In this document: positions 21,132 through 30,424 of the stretch, piece by piece
Layout: each line of letters starts with the position of its first letter
Position numbering within the stretch: position 1 is the first letter of the stretch
Assembly: GCA_015680685.1 (NCBI GenBank)
Contig: MNCI01017913.1
Location: forward strand, 573,192 to 614,477
Direction of reading: 5' to 3'
Length of the DNA: 41,286 nucleotides
From: Gnetum montanum
Lineage: Eukaryota > Streptophyta > Gnetopsida > Gnetales > Gnetaceae
The notes under the pieces: model-generated
Told to the model about the DNA's origin: nothing
Seen by the model: the letters and a program-made list of their open reading frames with translations, nothing else
Databases searched by the model: none
Translations under genes and position numbers: made by a program

Positions 21132-23730
21132 CTAGATGTAGTACCGCTTCAGATATATATGGTTCACAGTATTCGGTAACTCGTTGTCGTTGATATCTGC
21201 TAACTTGAATGCACCGTTGTCGTACACATCAGCTACCAAGAAAGGGCCCTCCCAGTTTGTAGAGAACTTGCCTACTAGTTCGCGAACAGCCTTGAGAACC
21301 AAATCTCCCTTCTCAATAGGACGTTGTTGAAGATTATGACGGTGCTTCTGCCTCTGCTTATCTTGATACTTTTTGATGGTATCATGTGTCTGTATTCGCT
21401 TCTCCTCTACTGAATCCAAATCCATGATCCGAGACTCGGTGTGTTGAGCATCATTTATAATCGTGGAGAGGACCATTCGCAGAGAAGGAACTTGTAATTC
21501 TAGGGGCAGCACCGCCTCAGATCCATAGACTAGGCTATAGGGTGTACTTTCTATAGCTGTCCTACATGTAGTACGATACGCCCATAGCACATAGAGGATC
21601 TTTTCATGCTACCGTCTCTTGTTGCTGTTGAGCATTTTCTTGAGCAGGTTGATAATGACCTTGTTCGTCACTTCAGCTTGACCATTCGCTTATGGGTAAT
21701 AAGGCGAGGAAAAAGATTCTTTAATACCGAGGCTATCACAAAAGGATTTGGTTTCTAGACTGCTAAACTGTGGTCCATTGTCGGCCACGATAGTCATCGA
21801 GAGACCAAATCTGGTTACGATGTTATCTAAAATGAAATGGCAGATTTGTTGAGATGTGATCTTTCACAAATGAATGGCTTCCACCCACTTCGTGAAATAC
21901 TCAATAGTGGTGATTATGAAGTTGTGACCTACGGAAGATTTTGGTGTGATAAGCCCTATAATGTCTAATCCCCATCGTTGAAAGTGCCATGTTATCTGAG
22001 TCGTGTGTAGTTCTGTAGGCGACACATGTATAAGGTTTGTGTAACGCTGACACATGTCGCATGTTTTAACCTTTGTAAGATAGTCTTTTTCCATGTACGG
22101 CCAATAATACCCTAAGTGACAAATTTTAGAGGCCATGGCTCATGGTGCTACGTGTCCTCTGCATAATCCCTCGTGGACTTCGCCGACTATACGTTGTGCC
22201 TGGTCTTTGTTAATGCAAGTAAGCAGTACTCCATCAAAAGAGCATCTACAGAGGGTACTATCTCCTATGATGATGTACTGCCTAGCTCACTTACGGATTG
22301 CATCTTTCTGCATGCGTGTTAGCTTGTCTAGTGGTTCACCATGCAAGAGGTGAGTTTTAATGTTGTCGTACCACTGTAGCATTCTATCCTCAAGCAGTGA
22401 AGATCTTTGCGCTACCTGAATGATAGGATCTATACAATCTGTTATTAAGATGAGACAAGTGTCGAACAGCTGCAACGGCATGTTTAAAGCTAATGTAGCC
22501 AGTGCATCGACTAGTGTGTTGTTGTTTCGAGGCACGTGTTGGGCATCGATCGTTGTGAACTACTTTAGAAGATCTTTAGCCATATCACAATAGGACTGTA
22601 CATGTGCAGCCTTGCAGGCGTAGACTCATGTGATTTGATTTATAACAAGTATCGAATCACCCCTAATTGCTAGGTGTTGAACATCAAGCCCTCTAGCTAT
22701 TAATAATCCCCTGAGGAGCCCCTCGTACTCTGCCACATTGTTCATATAGGGAAAGGTCAAGCAATAGGCATGAAGACTTACATCCTCAAGTGATAACGAA
22801 ATGACTGTGGCGGCACTACCGTCTCTAGCGGTAGAAGCTCCGTCAAAATGTAACGTTGCTTCGAGGCCTGTTAGGATAGGGCTTAGACTATGTACATGCT
22901 CTTCTGGAAATTCAGGCTCTATGGTTGCCTGACTGTCTATAGGCGATGTTATCAGTTGGTTAGCTATTGCTTGGCCTTTCGTAGAAGATTGACCAATATA
23001 ATGCAGATCGAATTCTACCATGATAACTTTCTAACGAGCTATTTTACTACTATCGTATAGGTTATGCGTAATAACCCTAAGGATGTTATTTTTGCAGATT
23101 ATGTTGACCTGGCTGTGGAAGAGATAGTGTCTACATTTCTTGAGTGTAAATACTAATGCTAAGAAATTATGCTCTTCTTCGTTATACCTCGTTTCATATG
23201 CACATAGAGCATGACTCAATTAGTATATGGGTACTTTTGACCCATCATCTCTCTTTTGATAGAGTAATGCAGCTAAGGCTATGTCTGATGTTGCGAGGTA
23301 GATGTAAAACGGTTGATCCCTTTGTGGCGGGAATAATGTTGGCAAGTTGAAGTTCTTGCTTCAAGCTGTCAAACGCACGCTGACAATCATCTGTCCATTT
23401 GAAATTAACCTCCTTTTTTAGCAGATGCTACATAGGATGTAATTTATCGGTTAATCTCGAAATGAACCGCCTGATAAACTATAACCTCCCTTGCAACCCG
23501 TGTAATTGCTTGAGGTTTGTAGGGGGTGTCAATTCAACAATGGCTTTGACTTTGTCAAGGTCTACTCATATACTAGTTTCCGATACCACAAACCCTAACA
23601 TGTGTTCGGTTTTGACTCCGAATATGCACTTCTTTGGGTTAAGCCGAAGGTCGTATTTAGAGCATCTTTTAAAGACTAACTCCAGATCCTCCGAATGATC
23701 TTCTGACCTTATAGACTTAACAGCTATATC
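21132..23730 (-). pseudogene. pol: pol of element 2 (C-terminal two thirds): RT end, RNase H, archaeal-type RNase H, integrase
   Basis: The sequence enters from the assembly gap just after the catalytic YVDD region and continues with LRLNPKKC, the thumb and RNase H (23700-23030, several stops and a probable frameshift). An archaeal-type RNase H follows with FDGA (about 22850), EYE (about 22720) and GDS (about 22655). Integrase covers 22136-21132. Its zinc finger keeps CDMC, unlike element 1, and its DDE residues are in WGLD, ADNGPQF and GQAE. Stops interrupt it near 21864, 21690 and 21610. The C-terminus ends HIYLKRYYI like element 1. The N-terminal RT is in the gap. Confidence 0.92.
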
Positions 23731-24335
23731 NNNNNNNNNNNNNNNNNNNNNNNNNNNNNNNNNNNNNNNNNNNNNNNNNNNNNNNNNNNNNNNNNNNNNN
23801 NNNNNNNNNNNNNNNNNNNNNNNNNNNNNNNNNNNNNNNNNNNNNNNNNNNNNNNNNNNNNNNNNNNNNNNNNNNNNNNNNNNNNNNNNNNNNNNNNNNN
23901 NNNNNNNNNNNNNNNNNNNNNNNNNNNNNNNNNNNNNNNNNNNNNNNNNNNNNNNNNNNNNNNNNNNNNNNNNNNNNNNNNNNNNNNNNNNNNNNNNNNN
24001 NNNNNNNNNNNNNNNNNNNNNNNNNNNNNNNNNNNNNNNNNNNNNNNNNNNNNNNNNNNNNNNNNNNNNNNNNNNNNNNNNNNNNNNNNNNNNNNNNNNN
24101 NNNNNNNNNNNNNNNNNNNNNNNNNNNNNNNNNNNNNNNNNNNNNNNNNNNNNNNNNNNNNNNNNNNNNNNNNNNNNNNNNNNNNNNNNNNNNNNNNNNN
24201 NNNNNNNNNNNNNNNNNNNNNNNNNNNNNNNNNNNNNNNNNNNNNNNNNNNNNNNNNNNNNNNNNNNNNNNNNNNNNNNNNNNNNNNNNNNNNNNNNNNN
24301 NNNNNNNNNNNNNNNNNNNNNNNNNNNNNNNNNNN
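23731..24335. other. Assembly gap (605 N)
   Basis: Run of N. By alignment with element 1 the missing part should be about 900 bp (about 742-1643 there): the pol splice acceptor, the linker and most of RT. Either the gap length is nominal or this copy has a deletion. The predicted 268-residue frame across it is an artefact of the Ns. Confidence 0.98.
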
Positions 24336-24597
24336 GGTTTAGTCTAAAAAGAAAAAGGATGTGATGTGACATTGCTGAGCGTGAGAAGCTAACTGAATTT
24401 TGAACATTGTGAACAACCTGTAATTAATGCAACCTGATTACGAGGAGATAAGATGCAGTAGTTTAACATCGTTTCAGACCGTAATGCATGCAATATCTAC
24501 TACAATTAATGCCTTGATATTTGGGTTCCAGCTCATACTGATACCAGCATTTGGGCAAGTCTCGCTTTAATCGGGCTTCAAGTCAGTTAGTTTTACA

Positions 24598-24605
24598 TAT
24601 AAGTA
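24598..24605 (+). promoter_or_regulatory. TATA box of the antisense gene (element 2)
   Basis: TATAAGTA within TTACATATAAGTAGG, 140 nt upstream of the start-codon position. Aligned with TACAAATAGG in element 1. Promoter activity is inferred from position and conservation. Confidence 0.5.
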
Positions 24606-24737
24606 GGTAGTTCTTATCGAAAAAAGGCTGTTGGCTAACACAAATTTGAATTCTCGGCTGTCACAGAGAGAAGGAGAAAGAGCAAAAGATTGCAGCACGT
24701 TATTTGTGAAGGTGTGAAGGTGTTCAGGACTATAACA

Positions 24738-25958
24738 ATAGCGTCGAAAGTGAGAGGAAAGAATACCAAATTGGCTAAAATTGATGAAGTACAAGGGAGC
24801 CTGCAGCGTGCTTCGCAGGCCTTGGTCAAAGTGAGAGATGTGACTCCCCTGAATCGGTAGGCCATCTCTTACTTACTCGTATTGTTTCCTGTGATATGCT
24901 TTTTTGTTCTGTTTATCTTTTTGTGTCATCTGCATAAACTAGAGTTTTTGGCTGTAGACCTCGTATTAAAACGAGGGTTTAGACAATAGTATTGCGTCTA
25001 TCGCCATTGTCTGAGATAAACCTTATACTATTACAAGGGTTTAGGCGATTTTGGCTGTATGGTTAAAGCATAATTTTATAAATTTTCCTTATAGTTTAAG
25101 CATGCAATTAGAATTTAGATGGTAACGTGTTTATTTTCTGTATAGTATCATGATGAAACCTATCTTAATCGTTTTGGATATAGTCAAGGTTTTATGTTGT
25201 ATAAACCCTATCGTACCCAATGTTCCTCCCCCCCAGACTCGGTTGCAGGGGAAGGCTATACGGTTTTGGAAGGGTGCGCTAGAGTTTTTGTAGTTTTTGC
25301 TATGTAATTACAGTATTATTGTGTGATCGCATTTATCGAGGGATGTGGCTGAAGCTATTTTGAAACATCTGTTAGTCAGCTCTACGCAGGGCGTCCTGGC
25401 TTTCCTGACAGATGGGGCTATTGATACTGGTCGTCCTCAAGATCGCGAACTTAGCGCCAGAGGATTGAGGCGCTTAAGTTAGATCTGGGAGATGCCCAGA
25501 TTTAGCTGTTATCATGCGTATAATACTTTGTTCGTAGCTCGTCATGTCTCGACTTACTTTCACAATCCTCCAAGCATAGTGTATTATTCGGGCGGGTAAG
25601 TTGTTTCATTGGCGGTATTGTTATTATCTTTTGTAATGTCTGAATTTGTAAAGTGTAGGATAATAATGTATTATATGATATAGGTTCTTCATCAACGAAA
25701 ATGGGTTAGTAGGCAATAATGATACATTGACCTGGACCGAAACGGCAATAAATGAGTTTACGTCCACTAGCAATGTACGCACCGGTGTAATGGGGCAAAT
25801 GGCTTTCGACATTCCTGAGTATCCCACCCGTTATGCTGATTCTTTCAAAAATTGTCAGAATCTCGGGTGGTTCCATAAGGAATGGACTTTGAACCCACCT
25901 CTCACCCTCGCGGACGTGCAAGGAAAGCTCCTTCCATTTCCTTTGCCATTTGGACCTA
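24738..25958 (+). other. Antisense gene, exons 1-3 (N-terminal part)
   Basis: Exon 1 ends phase 2 at CG|GTAGGC. Exon 2 begins after TTACAG, and its first base completes the Arg codon; it has a frame of about 93 codons with cores AEAILKHLLVSSTQGVLAFL and YHAYNTLFVARHVS and two stops. Exon 2 ends GG|GTAAGT and exon 3 starts G|TTC after TATAG, restoring GGG. Exon 3 is stop-free with MAFDIPEYPTRYADSFKN and GWFHKEWTLNPPLTLADVQ, and ends A|GTAAGG. The intron after it is 101 nt with a T-rich stretch. A stop-free exon with balanced composition in AT-rich, decayed DNA supports real coding history. Confidence 0.75.
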
Positions 25959-26059
25959 GTAAGGTTTCATTGCTGCTACAGGATATTACATTTTTTTTGT
26001 GTTTTGAAGTGTTGCGTAACAGTTTTTTCGCTATCTTGACGTGTGCCTTGTATTATCAG

Positions 26060-27109
26060 TCAGGAAATCTCGAGAGATTACCATCACAATTTTTGGCCAC
26101 GAGGTGAACACCCTCCTCTTCCTTTATGGCGACATAAAGAAGGCACAACGCTGTCTCGGCCACACGGCGGCCCCAATTGTGTTGGTCACCAAGCTGCGGG
26201 AAGCGAGGTTGATGCATTTATTCCTTGCCGTAACCCCTGATGTCCCCACAAGCAAAATGTTAACCTTGGTTAACTCCTTCAACGAGGCAGCTAAAATTTT
26301 TTGCACGCGCATGAGTCACATACGTGTAAACTTTGATATCGACGCTCAGCTGTTTACTGACCTCTTCGGCGTCCCCTCTGATGGTCTTCCCATAGAGGAA
26401 AAATCGAGGAGAAGCATCAAATGTCAGGAAGAGCTAGAGGAGTGGTTGGGGACTAAGAAGGAAACCAAGGGGATCCCTTGTGAAAAGATTGACTTAGAGG
26501 TCGCCAAGACTATTTATCCCCTCTTCCAAGCCCGAGCTTTCCCCAAAACACTTTCGCAGGGGAAGTTCTTTACTATAGAACAGGCCCGTATTATGCAAGA
26601 GGTGATGGAGGAAGGGACCCAACTCGACTGGGCAAGCTATTTCACAGAGGGGTTATGCACTGAAATGATCAAGCTCCGCCAAAAGCTCAAGTCTCGTTTT
26701 AGTATGCACTTCGCCTTCTTCATAGCTTGCCTCTGGCGTTTTGCTGAATTTTTGGTTGTCCAAAGGAATGGGGTCTGGGTGCTATAGGAATGAGACCAGT
26801 TATCCAAACCCTATATTTCTCATCTCTTCGGCACTACCTAGTCATAGGATCCTCCGGAGGGAATTGGGGAGTCGTTGTCTATAACGACTAGCGATTTGGC
26901 GGCACCTCGAATGCGGGGCCCTGACAGCGTAGCTGGGGCGCTTCCCACTTACACTGGTGATGCGTCACGAGGGAAGCATCTAGCTACAGAGATAGTAGAT
27001 GCCTCGGTTCAGCGTAAAAGGCCTCGCCTAACCAAGTCGCCTGTGGAACTAGCAAGTGGCATAGACAGAACTGTTCAAGTCAGGTTACAATGGAGCAAAC
27101 CTCCGCCTG
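26060..27109 (+). other. Antisense gene, exon 4 (main globular domain)
   Basis: Starts after TTATCAG in the phase left by exon 3. It is open for about 240 codons with an alpha-helical, mixed composition: ITIFGHEVNTLLFLYGD, TKLREARLMHLFLAVTPD, VNFDIDAQLFTDLFGVPSDG and RFSMHFAFFIACLWRFAEFL. Four stops then cluster within 26785-26847. A 69 nt GT-AG segment (26779-26847) would remove all four and keep frame, so a short additional intron is possible, although its donor (GTGCTA) is weak. The exon ends in a basic stretch with KRPRLTKSP, a candidate nuclear localisation signal, at the donor CCTG|GTAAGC. Confidence 0.7.
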
Positions 27110-27209
27110 GTAAGCGTAAAAACATAGTGAAAGTTATAGCAATTATTGTATTATGCAACTTCATCCAGGGTATTCTAAATTATTTAAATGTGTTACGTGG
27201 CATAAATAG

Positions 27210-27588
27210 GGAGACCTGCAGAGCAGTTGACCCCTGAAATAGGGGCAGTGGTATTACAGCGTGGGGAAGGGGCCCCAGTTTTGGAAGAGGAGGCCTCGGC
27301 TGTTAGAATAAGTGACGCACAGACCATTGTGCGTGAGGAGAGAGAGGAGGTGGAAAACATTGACGCACTCCCCACTGTAACAGGCAAAGGTAATTAGTGT
27401 ATTAGAATTTTTAAGGAATTCTGTTAATAACTAGAAATTTTAACTTAATTACATTATAGATGAACAAGGTGCATCCCCGTCCGCCGTTGTAAGCAGAGTG
27501 CGGGGGGAATTCCTTGATAAGTTTGCCTTCATGCAAGGCATTGTCAGTGATATGATCGAGCGCCTCGAGCACGTCGATCCTGGGGCTA
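27210..27588 (+). other. Antisense gene, exons 5-6
   Basis: Exon 5 (60 codons, no stop) is acidic (REEREEVENIDALP) and ends AAAG|GTAATT. Exon 6 (43 codons, no stop) contains FLDKFAFMQGIVSDMIERLE, predicted helical, and ends A|GTATGT. Both introns around them are short (70-100 nt) and T/A-rich, as in plants. The phases (1 and 1) fit on both sides. Confidence 0.72.
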
Positions 27589-27665
27589 GTATGTTACCGC
27601 TATAATATGCTTATTTTATTATAAGATTATAATGTTTATTTACGTTTGATAATATTTGTTGTCAG

Positions 27666-28795
27666 GAGCTCACCTTCGATGGGATCCTACAAAGCCCATT
27701 GACCTGGAGACAGTCAAACCTTCATCGGACGGTGCAGTCATGCCACACAACATTTACGAGGAAATGTGTAAATGTGCATTACGCTCAACCCGCTCCTTGT
27801 GGGAGAGTCAAAACTTCAATGAAGACCTCTAGAAGAAGCTGCAGAGGTCAGAGAAGGAAAGAATGTCTCTGACCAAAGAGGTCGGAGACTTAAGATCGCG
27901 ATGTGAATTTCTATAGGTGCGAGAAATGAATGAGGAGGACTGGCATATGGCTATTATTGACTATGCTCACTACTGGACCATGGTCAGAAATAGCGTGCAA
28001 ACCAGTCACAAATTGGTGGAGAAAAGGATGCAAATAGAGCTATTGGCCCAGAAGAACCAGGACTGGAAGGACTTTTGCACAAGTGTCCAAGAGTGGGGGC
28101 AGAAAGAAAAAGATCATAAGCATCTGTATAAGCGAGAAAGTATTGCTTATCATCAGCACTACCGAGATTCTGCCGTTGAAGCTCAATCCTTACGGGTATT
28201 CCTCGACATCATTGGTGCATCTAAGGCCTTTGAGAAGTTCCAGGAGTAGGTGACGGTAAGCGCGTCCCCAAAAAGGGAAATTACTCTTCCCAGGGAAGAG
28301 ACTACAGTCCCTACTTTCTTCCCTGAACCACCCCGATGGACTAGTGTGGAGAAGGGGAAGGTGAAGGCTGGAACTAATTTGGGAGATGGAGTTTGGTCTG
28401 AGTTAACCGAAGAGGAAATTATGCAACGCCTGTGGGTCGGTTTAGACCAACTCCCCTTTGCTGCGGATGCAAGACCATCGCAAGTAAGTTTGAATGTTAT
28501 TAAATTTAAATTTTCTGATTTGTTTTATCATGGTTTTTGCTTATGTATTTATTGTATGTAGGTACAAGGAGTGGATAAATAAGGTGGAGAGGATGAGGAT
28601 CACGTTCAGGAAGAAGAGCGTAATGACGCAGATCGTCCTCTTGGGGAGCCAATGTTAGTGCAAGAACCCCTTGAAGATGACATTCCTCATGAAAGAATAC
28701 TCTCTAAAAGGGACAGCCCAGTCGAGGACAATTTGTTAGGCCTAGAGGCGGACTTAAGGGATACAGACGATAGTGGTACTAGGGGGGATGCGTAA
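27666..28795 (+). other. Antisense gene, exons 7-8 (coiled coil and acidic tail)
   Basis: Exon 7 starts after GTTGTCAG and encodes about 270 residues, with a coiled coil from about 27830 to 28160 (KKLQRSEKERMSLTKEVGDL, then MQIELLAQKNQDWKDF). Stops are at 27830, 27914 and 28247. It ends CAA|GTAAGT in phase 0. Exon 8 starts after TATGTAG in phase 0, is rich in D and E, has one stop (28580) and ends with TAA at 28793-28795. The coiled coil suggests self-association; this is inference. Confidence 0.7.
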
Positions 28796-28987
28796 TTGTG
28801 TTTTCCGCATAATTCTATTGATGAAATTGAACAATGGCAATATGAATGTTGGCAAGATTACTCATGAGATTTTTTTTATCGTTTTTTTTTATGTTATGTT
28901 TAATTTTGTCTTTATTTATACAAAGCGTAAAGAATATTGTTAAAGACTTTGGATAGGTTGCGTTATTATGACTGTAGAATGGAGTAG

Positions 28988-29099
28988 CTAGTTTAAGGCC
29001 ATTGCGGGCCGTCACATAGCATTTGCATAAGATATAAATGAATGAATTTGCTAGTTTTAGGCCATTGCGGGCCTTTACTAGTTTTAGGCTATTGCGGGA
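28988..29099 (+). repeat. Three short direct repeats after the antisense gene
   Basis: AGGCCATTGCGGGCC or close variants preceded by CTAGTTT occur at 28988-29010, 29051-29073 and 29078-29099. They lie 200-300 nt after the antisense stop, so they would be in its 3' UTR or 3' flank. Role unknown. Confidence 0.75.
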
Positions 29100-29130
29100 C
29101 ATTTCGTACGTCTGGGAGTGTAATTGATAA

Positions 29131-29320
29131 AAATGTACATATCTGCGTAATTGTGCTAATATGACTAATAGAAGTCAAGAAGCGTAAATAGCGTAAAATG
29201 GGGAATATAAATAGCGTAATGGACAGAAAGCGTAAATATGTATGTATATTAAAGAAAACTGACAATCAAATTTGATAAGCATAAGCGAAAAACTAGTAAA
29301 AGTGTAACGATGTGCGTAAT
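29131..29320 (+). repeat. Cluster of GCGTAA motifs between the antisense gene and protease
   Basis: About six GCGTAA copies on the plus strand in under 200 bp (from GCGTAATTG near 29142 to GCGTAATACC near 29316). The same hexamer makes the palindromes of the LTR U3. Here it occurs as direct, not inverted, copies. Confidence 0.6.
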
Positions 29321-29330
29321 ACCACTCAGA

Positions 29331-30424
29331 TCAATCGCTAGCCTGCAATTGTTTCTTTATGGCTTTTACATTCAATGGTGCATAAGGGCGAGGAGGTTTA
29401 TGGCCTGACTCTTCCACATCGTCCTCTTCCCCCTAAAATGGTAGGTCTACCCAGGCTAGGCTATCATCATTCATTTCGACTTGTTCGGGAACTCAGACAT
29501 GGGTTTGATCTTCAGGCATCTCGACCTCTGAACCCTATTCTTCCTCTATGTTATTGACAGTCCTAGGAGTTATTTCATCACCGTGTATTACTACCTCTCC
29601 CCCTGCATAAGGGAGGTGTATCTCTTGGTGTATTGGTGATGAAAATGCCCTCAGTTGGGCTAGCCAGGACCTTCCTAGAATCAGGTTGAAACCTGGCATC
29701 TCCTCGACAACGATGAATGTGGCGTCTGTTGGGAATTGGTCTCCTGCCACAAAATTGATATGCACCATCCTTTTGACTTGAAATCATGCCCCGTTGAACG
29801 ACTTTAGGTACGATGTCTTCGTAGGACTGATCTGGTCGACCAGGCCCAACTTATCAACTATAGGATAAGGGATGACATTCGTAGCCGCGCCATCGTCAAC
29901 GTGCACCCTCCAGATCCGATGTTGACCAACCTGGATGGTGATGAACATGGGTTCTTTCATCACTCAACCTTTCTCGGGATCATCTTTGATGGATTCATTG
30001 TGAAAGGTCAAAGGGGTTGGTTTAGGTTGCTCAGCGGTGGGAGGAAGCATGACAGCATGTATCGCTTCCTCTTCCGCTGGTAAGCCTTCGTCCACTGGTA
30101 TGGATGTCAACATACGGACCATAGCCTCACAGTGTTTTTGAGATGTCATAAGTAAGTCATAGAGGCTCAATGTTGTGTTCTTCTATTTCAGAGCCTGCTT
30201 GACTTGCGTAAATGTGTCGAGGAGGTCCCGTTCTCAGCTAGGTTGCTTATCCCCTCTATCTTCTTCCATTCACCCTAAGAGATGAATCTCCCGAGGCGAA
30301 ATAGCATTAGTCGGAGGGTTGTGTTTCTTCCTATCAAGGGGAGATGGCTGTGTTTCTATACCCTTATCTTACCCATAAGGCGCAGGCGCAGGGACAGAGG
30401 CCAAGGGCCTGGGCTTAGCGAAGC
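29331..30424 (-). pseudogene. pro: Retropepsin-like protease region of element 2
   Basis: A minus-strand frame with stops follows gag after a probable one-base shift near 30425. The catalytic-type motif VDDGAATNVIPY is near 29900, followed by GLVDQ and later FNLILGRSWLAQ near 29690, the flap/ILGR part of retropepsins. The usual D-S/T-G is D-D-G here, which may reflect decay. The frame runs on through a proline-rich end and stops at 29331. It would process the gag-pol polyprotein. The sense-intron donor must lie near here, but I could not place it. Confidence 0.8.

Larger units (their letters stand above)
24738..28795 (+). pseudogene. Eight-exon gene antisense to gag-pol inside element 2 (about 1028 codons, decayed)
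   Basis: Exons: 24738-24856, 25314-25595, 25684-25958, 26060-27109, 27210-27389, 27460-27588, 27666-28483, 28562-28795 (TAA). Every intron starts GT and ends AG, all exon phases join correctly, and the total is 3087 nt. Most donors match the plant consensus (GTAAG, GTAAGT, GTATGT). The start aligned to ATG in element 1 is ATA here, and there are ten in-frame stops (25324, 25480, 26785, 26791, 26839, 26845, 27830, 27914, 28247, 28580), so this copy is dead. Predicted features: a Lys-rich N-terminus, a globular middle (exons 2-4), an acidic linker, a coiled-coil (exon 7) and an acidic tail. I recognise no family with confidence. Exon 4 vaguely recalls plant 'putative transposon protein' domains found near Tat elements. 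It lies between protease and RT, within the presumed sense intron. Confidence 0.8.

Noticed and set aside
23566-24372. 268-residue frame across the gap
   Set aside because: Mostly X from Ns; only the part after the gap is pol.
25300-28800. Antisense gene as a separate nested transposon inside element 2
   Set aside because: No terminal repeats or target duplication seen around it, and exon 1 occupies the same place in element 1, so it is an inherited part of the family.
28815-29102. 95-codon minus-strand frame with KARNGLKLA repeats
   Set aside because: Reading of the triplicated GGCCATTGCGGGCC motif in a noncoding stretch; no homologue known to me.
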